From the NCBI GenBank assembly GCA_030762935.1, contig CM060899.1, forward strand, positions 17,467,001 through 17,531,000: a stretch of 64,000 nucleotides of DNA, read 5' to 3'. Position 1 is the first letter of the stretch. Each line of letters begins with the position of its first letter. The notes beneath the pieces are model-generated. The model searched no databases. It was given only the letters and a program-made list of their open reading frames with translations, and had not been told where the DNA came from. Positions 22,173 through 34,471 of this stretch are shown here, piece by piece. The DNA is from Hymenopus coronatus (Eukaryota; Arthropoda; Insecta; Mantodea; Hymenopodidae). Both the position numbers and the translations under genes were made by a program.

Positions 22173-23017
22173 ACTTTCTCTACACGTAATATGTACATAG
22201 TGTATAGAGAAGGCATTATATTGTACCCAAAAATTCGATACTGAGATTTCACCGGCAATACATGTTTTGACACTCCCTGAATCAGAAGATTTTTATAAAA
22301 ATGTCCGTGTGTCTGTTTGTGTATGTGTGTGTCTATATGTAGCATATCTAAAAAACGAAAAGACCGTTAAATATCAAATTTGGCTCTTAAGTTCAGTATC
22401 TTCCGAGGATGTGACACGAAGATTTTCAAGAAAATCCCACCACCTCCAACTACCCTTTACATGGAAAAATTTTCGAAAATTTTGATTTTCTCAAAATTTT
22501 CATTAAAATGTCGTATATTAAAGATATTTACCTGACAAATAAAGTGTATATCTTGAATTTTCTGGGAATAGCCTCTGAAGAATTTTGGATGGATTTTACG
22601 GAAATTTGCATAACTGCTAAACCGTTAGAGATAGACAAACACTTAAAACACAAAAAATGTAGAGCATGTTAAAACACACAATTTATGTTATATACTTTTT
22701 TTCGTGATGTTGATTGTTTTTTTAGATATTCCTTGTTTTTAGTTTCAGCTTTGAAAAACTTATACTTTTCTCATATAGGAATTTGTCAACTCCTGTTCAT
22801 ACAAACAAAGTAAGTTCAGTCACATAGCAACCAGCTTTTGACTATCATTTTAACCTATAGTACTACCTTATTTCGCTTTTACTTTCAAAGAAGCAAGTAA
22901 TATGACTTTTTCTGCTAATTGTTTCTCGACTAGCATGATGTAAATAGAAGCATAAGCTTTTTAACAATGATTTGTTGGAGAGATGTAGAGAAAGTCCTGT
23001 GAATGGAACACATCAGA
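22173..23017 (-). mobile_element. hairpin repeat (-), complete
   Basis: ACTTTCTCTACACGTAATAT, TACATAGTGTATAGAGAAGG, microsatellite GTGTATGTGTGTGTC, core, 5' end GTGAATGGAACACATCAGA. It is type A and well preserved. Confidence 0.85.
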
Positions 23018-23648
23018 TTTATTTAACTGAAATCGGTTTTCCTCTACTTATGAAAGAAAAAATAACATATTAATCTTTATGTCTCTTTAGCCTGCCTATC
23101 TCTGAGCATGACCCCAAATGTGTGCAGTTTGAATCACCAATTCACCTGTGCAATGTTTGTTTAAATTAACACGTAAATACTGTATGTAAACGGAGCTTAG
23201 AGATGTAATACAAATATATTATAGCTGGTGTGTGCAATGATTACGAGCTGAAAAGCTATTTATTTAGGGAATATGCAATAGCTGCATAATGAATGTACTA
23301 GCACTTTGTAGGGCGTTACACATTAGGGCATCGTTTAACCAGTGAGTTACGTTTCTAATCTAATTATCATTTTATTAATCAATAAATACTGCAATGGCAT
23401 GAGCACAGAAATCACTTCAAGAAATCGCACTATACATTCGGAAATCACTGTGAAAGATTCTCAACTTAACATATTTTCACAGTTTCTTATTTAGATTCTT
23501 CTATCGTAGAACTAAACAGGTAAGAGGCAAATTAGAGTACGATTTAAGAGGCCAAAAATCTATAAAAGGGTGCATTATAACTATTTAAAGTGATATCATC
23601 TGTGGAATTTCACCAAGAATGATGAAAAATTAAAATATTGTTTTTTTT
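23018..23648. other. unassigned AT-rich island
   Basis: About 630 bp without repeat-family similarity or coding signal. Confidence 0.35.
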
Positions 23649-24517
23649 ACATTCTGTAGCCTGCATATACAATGTACGTAGCGGATACAGATTCCACTAA
23701 AAATTCGATGTCGAAATTTCACTTGAAATATATATATTTTTGGATCCCCGAGTCCTAAAAAAAGCATTTTTAGAAAAAGGTTGTGTTGCGAGTGTGTATG
23801 TTTGTCTGTGGATAGCACAGCTCAAAAAGAAAAATACCTAAGTTGGTATTTAGGTTTAGTATATTCCAAGGATACGACACGAAGATTTAAAAAAAAATTC
23901 CCCTCACCACAAACTACTCTTTTCAGGGAAACTTTTTCGAAAATCTGGATTTTCTCAAAAATGGCTGTAACGATTTTGGTTAAAATCATCTATATTAAAA
24001 TTTTTTATATCCAAAATAAAAGGTATACCTTGAATTTTCTGGGAATATCCTCTGAATACCTCTTTATTCTGTATGCATTTTGCCGAAATGTATTTAACTG
24101 CTAAACCATAAGATATGAACAAAAATTTAATACACAAAAATGTAGATCTCGTCAAAACACACACTTTATGTCCTTTTCGTTTTTTCTGTGAAGGTAATCA
24201 TTTCCAAGATATTCCTTGTTATTGTGATGTACTTATTCTTTTGTCACACAGGAAGTGTCCGTTTTTCTTTTGTTCTACTCCTGGCCAAGCAAAGAAGCGA
24301 TTTACAATGACAATCGCATAACGACAGCTTTTAAAACATTTGACAACCACTTTAGCATAGTGCATTCCTTTATTTCCCTTCTACTTTTAAGGAACTAAGT
24401 AATAAGAACAATCTGCTAATGTTTATCTCGATTAGCATTGTGTAGATAGAAGAAGAATCTTTTGTAAGAAGTTTGTAGAGAAACTAGCGAAACTCATGTG
24501 AGTGTAACACAACAGAG
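23649..24517 (-). mobile_element. hairpin repeat (-), type B
   Basis: A diverged hairpin (ACATTCTGTAGCCTGCATAT, CAATGTACGTAG), a GTGTGTATGTTTGTCTGTGG microsatellite relic, TGTTCTACTCCTGGCCAAGC, AAGAAGAATCTTTTGTAAG, and the type-B 5' end CTCATGTGAGTGTAACACAA. Confidence 0.75.
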
Positions 24518-25083
24518 TTTTTCATAAAGAAATATGAATTCTAAACTGTAAGAAAATATCTAGTTTTTTCCTTGAGTTATTTTAATGATCAGTTATGAAA
24601 CTATAAACAATAAGCTATGCTCATTTTCCCACACTCGAAACACTTTACACGATTTAGTTTTTAATAAACTTGTTTCAACATTTTTACTCCCTCTCAAAAC
24701 AGCGTTAAGCATATTGGCAACACTTTTTGAAATAATAGTCCAATTTTCGGAAATAGATTCTTAAATTTAAAATCAGGAGTTTTAATGAGTTGAAAAAATG
24801 TTGTTCAATGATTAGGGGTTAATACAAAAGTTGTGATATATATTTGTAAACTGATTTACTGTAAAGTATTAATTTATGCAGTGAATATTTTTAAAAAGTG
24901 TCATATGGGGCATTTTTAGTACAGCGACGAAGTTAGTAAAATGTTTAAATTTAAGTATCAATGTAAGCTATAATTTTTAAACATGTCAAAAGTATCATTG
25001 TTGATTTATTTAACACCACTTTAAATACTTGGCCATATAGCCATGGTTCTGTTCACAATATTTCTTGATTTTTATGTTATGCT
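24518..25083. other. spacer containing an older repeat copy
   Basis: 24625-24785 aligns with 14860-15050 (CATTTTCCCACACTCGAAAC, CCCTCTCAAAACAG, TTTTGAAATAATAGTCCAAT). The remainder is AT-rich and unassigned. Confidence 0.4.
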
Positions 25084-25168
25084 CGAGAACGGTTTTTTTT
25101 TTTTTTTTTTCCAACCTCCGATATGCTATAAATGAAAGGCAATTCCATAGAAAACAATTATTTTATTA
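25084..25168 (-). mobile_element. mariner 3' terminal fragment fused to another transposon
   Basis: CGAGAACGGTTTTTTT..., CCAACCTCCGATATGCTATA, CATAGAAAACAATTATTTTA matches the mariner 3' ends at 1101 and 6172. The match breaks at TTATGAGG, exactly where a different transposase gene ends. It is a chimeric or nested junction. Confidence 0.6.
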
Positions 25169-25169
25169 T

Positions 25170-26140
25170 GAGGTTTATGGAGAAGAACTAATTTCATTAG
25201 CTCCATATTTCTTCAATTCGTTTCGGCCACTTTTTGCAGGCAGTTGTACATTTCTTCTTCTCAACCAGTCAACCATATCTGTTTTCAGCGTTCGTATTAT
25301 AGGAGCCTTATCAATTACTTCCGAATGATTGGCGCATTATCCATAACAATTACAGAATGGCTAGCTAAGTTGGCCAACAGCTGATCTTCAAACCACTTTC
25401 TAAATCGACTTCCATTCATTTCTTCATGGTAGTCCACTGTTTTCCTGGATCTGATTTGCTGCAGAGCATTTGGAACAAATCCAGCTGAACTTCCAGCATG
25501 CGTGGTCTGCCTCCGTTACCCAGTTTTTTCGTCATTGACCATGCAACAGAGTCATCCATCCACCCCTTTGTGCAAGAGTGGCCTGTTAACCCATGTTTCA
25601 TCAAGCCAAATGACACGGTCAAAGTTGACCTCCCTTAAACTCCTTAAAAACCGATATCTGTGCGCCACAATGTGTGCCCTTTCCATTAAACATTTTCTGC
25701 TGGAAAAGGTGTTCCACTGAAAACACATATCTAAGGAAAAAGAATGAACCACTGAAGAGATCAGAGCCTTTAAGAGAAATTAACAGTTTTTTAATGGTTG
25801 GGTCTTTCCTTCTCTTGTAGTAATTGTAAACATAACGACGTGTAGCTTCCTTTTGAAAGTCATCTAATTTCGTCACACCTTTATCAATCCTTTTGTTTTA
25901 CAGTAAGTATAGCACATAGGGCTGTGCTTCAGATTTTTCTTTAATTATATTTGCTTGAGTATTTTTATGCAGATTCAGTGCTGCAGCGGTTCTCTCAATA
26001 ACTTTCTGCACGGGAATCAGAGAGCCACCATTTCTCAAAATATTCTCTTACATATTCCCTACATATTAGTTCCCTAGCTTGGCTTCTTATAGTTACACCT
26101 TTCCCTAACACACGTTCATCACGCCTGTAAAACATTTTCA
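25170..26140 (-). pseudogene. Tc1/IS630-family transposase, degenerate, near full length
   Basis: Read on the minus strand over several frames, this is a DDE transposase of the IS630-Tc1-mariner superfamily, of the type with a LDETWVN first-Asp motif. In order: an N-terminal helix-turn-helix region with VQKVIERTAAALNLHKNT at about 26000, DDFQKEATRRYVYNYYKRRK and PTIKKLLISLKGSDLFSGS, MERAHIVAHRYRFLRSLRE, DRVIWLDETWVN (first Asp), VDYHEEMNGSRFRKWFEDQL, SHSVIVMDNAP (second Asp) and VDWLRRRNVQLP near the C-terminus. Frameshifts and at least one stop (about 25910) break it, and the family's PYHS after MDNAP is deleted. It would bind and cut its own terminal repeats, but no matching right terminus was found. 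The left flank is a mariner end instead. Confidence 0.75.
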
Positions 26141-26918
26141 AATCACTCGTGATAGCTGTAAGATGAGAACAAGAGTAATTTTCGCGAGATATAGAAGGTA
26201 GTAATGATTATAAATGTAAATTCTTATTGAATCACTGCATATAACAACCAAACCTTTCACAGATTGAAATAAAACAATCAGTTTTCAAACAGTCAGAACA
26301 GCCCAATGAGAACGCGCGCGTAGAACTACCCACTGAACCCGTAGATGTTGCAACGCCGATTACATCATGCCTCCTAACATATGATTGGTCAGACATCTGA
26401 CGATCTCCTGCCAGCTGACCGCAAACCCCAACAATGCCAATCACAAGGAAATGTCTTACCGATACTATACAAACATCCTCACTGCTGCCTTAACCAATTC
26501 CCTGTGTCTCCTTAGCTATATATGACAAATAACAACAGAGAGCGGGTAGTCGGCGACGTTTCATCGACAGAAATTATCAGCGTGGAAAAACGAATATAAT
26601 TATTTTACAATGCATGTTGTCATAATTGCTCCAATCCATAGCTGCTCCATTACAGTAGAATTAGAACTAAGTACGTGAGCAGTACTCTAAAACTACAGGG
26701 GCACGTCTTGCAACTTTACCAAATGCTACCAGCCAATACATACCCCAAATTAAGAGATCTCGCAAGCCGTATTGTTGCATTGATTATATATACATATATA
26801 ATATAAGAGTCTGAGCAATTATTTTCTAAATTTTAACTTGCTAAGAGTGAGATATGCTACATTTTGAATGGCGATACCTTGCGTCTTTGTGTGCCTACAG
26901 TTACGTCTATCATTATTC

Positions 26919-26950
<32 letters not shown>
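26141..26950. other. unassigned spacer ending in poly(A)
   Basis: About 800 bp with no recognised gene. A roughly 36-bp A run at 26917-26952 directly precedes the next repeat copy. Confidence 0.35.
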
Positions 26951-26956
<6 letters not shown>

Positions 26957-27302
26957 ATGAGTTCCATTCACATGACTTCTTCTGCATTTTATGCAAACAA
27001 AGTATTGTTACAAAAATTATTCTTTTGTCTACATCATGCTACACTGTATAAACATTAGAAAAATTGTCTTATTAGTCGCTTCTAAGCAGAAGGGTAAATG
27101 AGGGAATACACTAGACCAAAATGCTGGGGAAATCTTTTAAAAGCTGGTCAAAATGTGAACAATCAAAGTTCGGTGCGATTTACAATACCAGCAATAAAAC
27201 AAGAGAAATGAATTAAAAGGGGCCTTCCCATATGAAAAAAAATAATTAGTTTCAAATTGAAACCAATAATAAGGAATATTTCGGAAACGATCAACTGTAG
27301 AG

Positions 27303-28002
27303 AAAATCTGATGTGTTCCATTCACATGACCTTTTCTACATCTCTACAACAAATTATTGTTAAAAAGCTAATGCTTCTATTTACTTAATGCTAATCGAGG
27401 AAAAATTAGCAGAAATAGTCTTATTACTTGCTTCCTCGTAAGCAGAAGCGAAATATGGGAGTACCATAGGTTAAAGTGGTAGTCAAAACCTGGCTGCTAT
27501 GTGACTGAAGTTCCTTTGTTTGTACAGATAGGACTTGACAAGTTCCTGTACGAGAAAACTATGTTTTTAAAGCTAAAACTAAAAACAAGGAATATCCCAA
27601 AAAACGTTTAACTCCACGAAAAAAAAATTATCTACGTAACATAAATTGTGTGTTTTAATGTGCCCTCATTTTTCTGTGGTAAGTTTTTGTCTATCTCTTA
27701 CGGTTTAGCAGTTATGTAAAATTCCGTAAAATTCATCCAGAATAAAGTAATCTTGAGAGGCTATTCCCAGAGAATTCAAGATATACATATTATTTATCAG
27801 GTAAATATCTTTAATATACGATATTTTAATCAAAATCATTAAAGCCATTTTTGAGAAATCAAAATTTCGAAAAACATTCCATATAAAGAATGGCTGGGGG
27901 AAGGGGTTTTCTTGAAAATCTTCGTGTCGCATCCTTGTAAGATAGGAAACTTAAATACCAAGTTTGGTATTTAACGGTCTCTTCGTTTTTGAGCTATGCT
28001 GT

Positions 28003-28055
<53 letters not shown>

Positions 28056-28196
28056 CTCTCCTTTTTCCAGAAATTCCTTTTTTGGATTCAGGGGGACCCA
28101 AAACATGTATTTCTGGTGAAATCTCGGTATCGAATTTTTGGGTGCATAATAGTACCTTCTCTATACTCTATGTATATAGTACGTGTAGAGAAAGTA
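27303..28196 (+). mobile_element. hairpin repeat (+), nested, complete
   Basis: Starts AAAATCTGATGTGTTCCATT, ends in the stem CTATACTCTATGTATATAGT..GTGTAGAGAAAGTA. It has 50 bp of CA at 28004-28053. It is type A. Confidence 0.85.
28004..28053. repeat. (CA)n microsatellite in hairpin repeat
   Basis: A pure 50-bp CA tract followed by CTCTCTCTCC, at the conserved position. Confidence 0.95.
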
Positions 28197-28706
28197 GAAA
28201 ACTGTACATCATAAAACTTCAGTGTTTAACTAGAGATACATTATTTTTGAAGTTAGCTTTTGTCATCTCTTATAGTTTACAGTTATGCAAAATGCATCCA
28301 GAATAAAAAGGTCTTCAGAGGCTATTCTCAGAAAATTCAAGATATACATTTTATTTGTGATATGCATATTTTTAGTATACGGTATTTTAATCAAAATCGT
28401 TAGACCATTTTAGGGAAAAACAAACATTTCAAAACAAAATTCCATGTAAAGGTTAGTTTGGGTGGGAAAGTATCCTTAGTAGATACTAAACTTAAATACC
28501 AAATTTGGTAATTAATGGTGTTTTCGATTTTGAGCTATACTATCTGCACGCACATAGACCTTTTTTCTAAAAAATGTTTTTGTTTTTTTTTGGACTCACG
28601 GGACCCCAAATCATATATTTCTTTAGAAATCTCGACATGGATTTTTTGGGTGGCGTAAAGTTACATTCTCTGGTTACTATATGCAGAGTATGTGTAAGGA
28701 AAGTAA

Positions 28707-29036
28707 AAAAGTTTGTAAAGTCTCTTATAAAGAAGAAAGACTACAAGAAACATTTTAGTACTCGGCCACCCGCCGATTTCTTTCCGCCACTATTCTACTT
28801 TGCATGGTGAGCAACAGTCTTGATATCTTCACGCGAAATGGGGATATGTCACTTCTCCGTTCCCCAGGGCTGAGCTAAACAACCACAGCATGGTGGTAGG
28901 GGTGACACGTTATTTGGTGTGAGGTTAAAGTGGAAGACGCTAGGAGATCTATATGAGAGATTTTATAAACTACATGGAGAGCAAGGTTAAAGTTGTTGCC
29001 GCTACTAAACGGCGATAAAATAAGCGATATAATAAG
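28707..29036. other. unassigned spacer
   Basis: GC-richer sequence left of a LINE fragment. No domain or terminal repeat was recognised. Confidence 0.3.
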
Positions 29037-29510
29037 AAGGGAAGCGCAAAGTCCAGGGAAATTGCCTACAAGTCCTTAGCGCAGCCAGTTAAGGAATATG
29101 GAGTAGCATGCTGGGACCCATACAGGGTTAACCAAAATGATTCGCTGGAAAAGATACAGAAACGGGCAGTCAAATTCATAAAGAGAATTAAAGATTTCGG
29201 GCTTTCGAAAAGTGAAGAGAATAAATGGGAGCCGCTAAAAGTTAGGCGTAAAACACATAGGTTACTCACACTATTTAAAGCTTATACTGGTTTAAATGCA
29301 TGGGTGGACGTTAGAAAAAGGTTAGAAAACCCAACATACCATCATTTGTATAAAATTAAGGGTAGAAGGTATAGAACCGACGTAGGAAAATTTTCTTTTG
29401 TTAATAGCACCATTGAAGAATGGAATGAATTGCCTGTAGCAGCCTTTCAGGGTTGTCCTCTGATCTTAAAGAAATTTAGGGGTAATTTAAAGAGAATAAA
29501 TGTTAGTTAA
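29037..29510 (+). pseudogene. LINE ORF2 C-terminal fragment (open)
   Basis: An uninterrupted frame of about 157 codons. Readable landmarks are SREIAYKSLAQPVKEYGVAC with WDPY, DSLEKIQKRAVKFI, NKWEPLKVRRKTHRL, GRRYRTDVGKFSFVNSTIEE and WNELP near the end, a pattern characteristic of the region after the reverse transcriptase thumb in CR1/Jockey-superfamily LINEs. Neither endonuclease nor polymerase active-site motifs are present, so the fragment is dead on insertion. The absence of stops suggests it is not very old. Confidence 0.7.
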
Positions 29511-29800
29511 TTTGAGTAAATATTGTGAAGTAATTAAGGATCTCAAAAACTGTATTAGTTCATATATTAGTAATGTTGAGGCTTCATAATAACCATGTAT
29601 AAAAATGCTGGTAATTGACTTAAGTATTGTTATACTGAATAATAAGTAATTAGGCATTTAAAAATATGTATATATAATATGTTAGCTGTATTACTATTCT
29701 TAATTTAACTTAAGATTATTGTTGTAAGTGAATTTTGTGCATTTAACTCTGCCACCGGGCAGTACCTAACTGCAGAGACTAAATTCATACATACATAAGA
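29037..29800 (+). mobile_element. 5'-truncated CR1-like LINE, 3' end
   Basis: The last 160 or so codons of a LINE ORF2, a roughly 275-bp 3' untranslated region, and a short tandem tail CATACATACATAA at 29786-29798 in place of poly(A). The tail type and the C-terminal motif fit CR1- or RTE-like LINEs. The 5' end is truncated within the post-polymerase region, which is usual for target-primed insertions. No flanking duplication was identified by eye. Confidence 0.65.
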
Positions 29801-30999
29801 AAACGGTACATAAAGTTAATGTATAATGTTAACCTTCGGGATTGGGTCCAACTTTTGGGGAAGTAATTTCAGGGAAAAAACAGGTTGGAGTGTGCATTGA
29901 GTTTTTGCAAGTGCCAACATTTTATGTGTATATAAATGTTTATGCCTCCGAATTATTCTTGCATCTCCGAAGATTCGAGCTGATGATGGCCGGCAGGAAT
30001 AAAAGTAAAGCAAACAAGACAGCGCCGTTTCAGAGCGCCCTCTAACACAGCTATTGGTATTGAAATAGAGAGGTGTAAATACAGTTTTTGATTCTCCGAT
30101 GACGTCAATAAGGCTGATCCGCTTCATTCAATCGCTTCATATCTATCCAGAACAGGCCCCCAATAAAACAAAAGCTGAGTGCAGTATTTCATTTGAGGCG
30201 ACAGAGGATGTGTCCTAATCCTTGCGTCATTCACAGACGTGGTGGCCTGCCATGTTAATACTCTGACCCAGCCTGTCAGTTCGCAAGGCTGTCGAAAAGC
30301 AGTCATTTGCATAAAAACAATGGAGCGAGAGAAAGTTGGCCAAACTGTATCACGTGACTCTTGTGCTCGTCGAACGGAAATTTTGGGGAGATGGAAATTA
30401 GATAATGAAGGTATTAATGCTTTCCTGTACTGTCTTGGTCTTAGCTAAGAAATAGTCCGGTCTTTTCTCGCAACACGCGAGAGAAGTGCAGTGAACCGTG
30501 AATAACAAAATTGCCTAGCTCTTATAGCATTATCTCCTCTCTCACTGTGATAAAAGTATGTGATTTGGTTTTTGTTTACATGTTATTGTGTACACTAGGG
30601 GATTGGAAAGTCGTCGTGGAGGGGAAACATGGTGACAACCTCACTCGACTATCTTGCGAGTGCAAAAAATCGGTATACGGCCATCCCAAATGGAGGCAAA
30701 GCAGGGGCATGGCAGTTGAAAAGTTAATAAACAAAATTTAATTGATGACATTTAAAAAATTGATATAACTAACCTTCATACAAGGTCCTGCAAATACATT
30801 AATAATATTACATTGGTCTTGTAAACCAAAATTTAATCTTACTTTCAAAACTTCAAAGGAAAGAAATTATCATTAATTCCTTAAACTAATATTTTATTTT
30901 AAACTACCCTTCGATATTATATTAACTTTAATTATATTGCAAACTGAAGCATTTTCCCGCTACTCGTCATCTTTGAATTATTTCTTATTGCAAATTATT
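29801..30999. other. unassigned 1.2-kb island
   Basis: No member of any repeat family named here. Several 60-100-codon frames occur on both strands (29816-30127 minus, 30511-30741 plus), none with a domain I recognise. It may be unique host DNA. Confidence 0.35.
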
Positions 31000-31822
31000 A
31001 CTTTCGCTACATGTACTAGAGGAAGTATTGTATTCCACCCAAAAATTCGATACTGAGATTTGACAGGAAATACGCCCCCTGTTTTATGCCTCCTGAATTA
31101 AAAAAAAAAGCATGTTTGGATAAAGGTCCCTGTGTATCTGTCTATCTGTATTTAAGTTTGGTATCTTTCAGGGAAGCGACACAATTTTGAAGTATATCAC
31201 CTACGCCAAACTACTCCTTTACATGGACAAATTTTCGAAAATTTTGATTTTGTCAAAAAATGGCTCTAACGATTTGGATTAAAACCTCTTATATTTAAGA
31301 TATTTACATTACAAACAAAATGTATATCTTGAATTTTCTGGGAATAGCCTCGAAAGACCTCTTTATTTTGAATGAATTTTGGTGACTTTTGCATAACTGG
31401 TAAACTGTACGCAAATACTTACTACATAAAAATGTAGATCACGTTAAAACACACAATTTATGTCGTACACGTTTTTTTTTTCCGTGGAATTGACCATTTC
31501 GGAGATATTTCTTTGTTATTTGTTTCAGGTTTTAAAATACTTTTCTCATACGGAAAACTGTAAACTCCTGGTCCTGCATAGAAACTGATTTCAACTACAT
31601 AGCAACCAACATTTAAAAAAAAAAAAAATTACTATTGTGTTAGCCTAGTGTATTCCCTTATTTCCCTTCTACTTACAAGGAAGCCAGTAGTTTAGACAAT
31701 TTCTGCTAATGTTATCTCAATTACTATAAATTGCATTTTCATCCACATCTTCTTACAGCTTATTCTTTAACAATAATTTGTTACTGAAATGTAGAAAAAG
31801 TCAAGTGAATGTAATACGTCAT
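31000..31822 (-). mobile_element. hairpin repeat (-), shortened hairpin
   Basis: ACTTTCGCTACATGTACTAG with half the stem deleted, then GAAGTATTGTATTCCACCC, core and 5' end GTGAATGTAATACGTCATA. The microsatellite and the AGCTCAAAAACG block are deleted. A 13-A run replaces part of the core at about 31616-31628. Confidence 0.7.
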
Positions 31823-32560
31823 ATTTTTAGAAAAAGATCTGTATGTGTCCGGTGTCATTGTATCTTTGAACACGATAACTCAAAAACGAAAAGTCGGTAA
31901 AGTACCAAACTTGGTATACAAGCTTAGTATCTTCCAGGGATGCGACACAAAGCTTCCGAAAAAAATCCCCCCAGCAGAAACTACCCTTTACATGGAAAAA
32001 GTTTCGAAAATTTTGATTTTCTCAAAATTGATTCTAAAGATTTTGATTAAAATACCGTACATTAAAGATATTTATTTGGTAAATAAAATATATATCTTGA
32101 ATTATCTGGGAATATCCTATAAAAGACCTCCGTATTCTGAATGAATTTTGCTGATTTTACATAACTGGTAAACCATAAGGGATAGACAAAAACTTGCTAC
32201 ACAAAAATGTAGATCACATTAAAACACACAGTTTATGTGATATACGTTTTTTCGTGGAATGGAAAATTTCTGAGATATTCCTTGTTATTTGTTTTAGATT
32301 TAAAACATTTAAAACTTTTCTCACACTCCTAGCCTTGCATATAAACGTACTTCAACCACGTGACAACTTTTAAAAGATTTGACTATCGTTTTAGCCTAGT
32401 GTATTCCCTCATTTCCCTTTTACTTGCAAGGAAGAAAGTAAATCAGACAATTTCTGCTAATGTTTATCTCATTGTCATGAAGTAGATAGAAGAATATGAT
32501 TTTAACACTAATTTGTTACAGCGATGTAGAGAAAGTCATGTGAAAATGAGCATATCAGAT
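31823..32560 (-). mobile_element. hairpin repeat (-), hairpin end missing
   Basis: Begins at TTTTTAGAAAAAGATCTGTA, the block beside the microsatellite, directly after the 5' end of the previous copy, and runs to GTGAAAATGAGCATATCAGA. The junction equals that of the nested loci, but no outer hairpin was found left of 31000, so tandem insertion with loss is possible. Confidence 0.7.
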
Positions 32561-33060
32561 ATTTTATTCAGGTGATGAACATAATATTTGCCTGGGACTA
32601 TGCTCTTTCATAGCTAGAATGGATAAACAATTTTGCCGTTTATATCGCTGATTTACATTCTAAAATACAACAATGCTGTTGCGATTTTGGACAAGCTTAT
32701 TTTGTAAATTGTTCCAACAGTATGCAACACTAATTGTATGTACCTGTGCGTTGCATTGTTGCGTGGTGTGATGCCATCTTAAGCGTACAAGGTAGTGTGG
32801 TTATAAGGCTTTAACAATTTGTCAAAATTAACTCCTCACATATCAGGAAGTACTTAATGAATTTTCATGAAAATGTTATGGCATGTAGATACAATAACAG
32901 TCTGCATTTCTCCTGGTGAAAGTTTTCTGATTTTATGTGCAAAACTTTATTTTTAAAAAATTATATTGTTAGGAAAAAAGAAGAACATTTGCATAAAAAA
33001 CATGGGTGATTTATGTACCTCTTATTCAGAAACCTTTCAAAGCAAAATATTCAAATTTTT
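32561..33060. other. unassigned AT-rich spacer
   Basis: 500 bp without repeat similarity or coding signal. Confidence 0.35.
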
Positions 33061-33916
33061 ACTTTCTCTAGGTATTGTAAAGCACCCAAAAATTCGATAC
33101 CGAGATTTCACCGGAAATATATGTTTTGGTGTCCCCTGAGTCCAAAAAAGAATTTTTAAAAAAAAGGTCGTGTGTGTGTGTGTGTGTGTCTGTGTGTGTG
33201 TGTCTGTGTACAGCATAGCCCCAAAATAAAAAGACCGTTAAATACCAAACTTGGTATTTAGGTTTAGTATCTTCCAAGGATGCGACAGGAAGATTTTCCA
33301 AAAAATTCTCCTACTAAAAACTACCCTTTACATGAAACAAATTTCGATAATTTTGATTTTCTTAAAAATGGCTCTAACGTTTTGATTAAAATACCGTATA
33401 TTAAGGCTATTTATGTCCGAAATAAAATGTATATCTCTAATTTTTGGGGAATAGCCTCTTAAGACCTCTTTATTCTGGATGAATTTTGCTTAACTGCTAA
33501 ACCGTAAGAGATAGAAAAAAACTCACTCCACAAAAAATGTATATCACGACAAAACACACAATTTATGTCCTTTACCTTTTTGTTGTGGAGGTAACCGTTT
33601 CTGAGATATTCCTTGTTTTTGGTTTCAATTGTCAAGTACTTAAACTTTTCTCGCACAGGAAGTGTCCGCTTTTCTTTTGTTCTACTCCTGGCCAAGCAAA
33701 GAAGTGATTTGCAATGACAATCGCATTACAGCTTTTAAAACATTTGACAATCATTTTAGCATAGCGCATTCCCTTATTCTCTTCTACTTATTAGGAACTA
33801 AGTAATAACATTCTGCTAATATTTATCTCGATTAGCATTGTTTACAAAGAAGAAGAATCTTTTGTAGGAGGTTTGTAGAGCAGCTAGAGAAACTCATGTG
33901 AGTATAACACATCAGA
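33061..33916 (-). mobile_element. hairpin repeat (-), type B, loop deleted
   Basis: ACTTTCTCTAGGTATTGTAA shows the right half of the stem-loop deleted. The GT tract lies at 33171-33203 with interruptions. The type-B block TGTTCTACTCCTGGCCAAGC and the 5' end CTCATGTGAGTATAACACAT are present. Confidence 0.8.
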
Positions 33917-34471
33917 TTTTTTACATATGTTGTAATTATACTTAGCTACTCTAACTACCAGAATCAGAAGTATATTGCTCAAGATAATTAGTTTAAAATT
34001 ACAATTAAAAATCTCAATATTCACATGGTTAAAATGTTCTAATTTTCATAATTTGTAAGTTAGACTTATGAATCACGCATTCAGAAGTCACTAATGTGTG
34101 TTAGATATGTGTAGATAATTTCAACCTTCTAGCTCCATTGGTTCCTGAGTAAAAGATACTGTGTATCAGAAAGTATAATATCGATAAAATCGAACTTAAA
34201 ATATTTGCAAAGCTAATCTGATTGACATCAATATATTCCAGGGTCATAATCATGTAAATCTTTATTCCTGGACTCTGTCTGCTTCTCAGCATTCCTCCTA
34301 TTGGTCCAGGCTTGCTTTGTCGACTGTTGGGCAGCTCGTTCAGCATTAAAACTTCCCTCAAGTTTCTATCATCTTAGAAAACGGAAAGATTGAAGAAAAG
34401 AGGCTGTGGCGCTCTGTCCGGAAGCATTTAAAAGATTGCGCGCCATGTTTAAAAGAACATTTATATTTTAA
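33917..34471. other. unassigned spacer
   Basis: An 86-codon minus frame (34101-34361) has no recognisable motif. Nothing else was identified. Confidence 0.35.

Larger units (their letters stand above)
26951..28706 (+). mobile_element. hairpin repeat (+), split by a nested same-strand copy
   Basis: The outer copy is 26951-27302 (AATCTGATGAGTTCCATTCA to GATCAACTGTAGAG) and 28197-28706 (AAAACTGTACATCATAAAAC, core, TTTTTTTTGGACTCACGGGA, stem around GGTTACTATATGCAG, AAGGAAAGTAA). The inner copy lies in an A run. The CA tract is nearly absent. Confidence 0.75.

Noticed and set aside
21806..22189. 127-codon plus-strand gene
   Set aside because: No domain, no splice or start context, and the frame runs into a hairpin-repeat copy.
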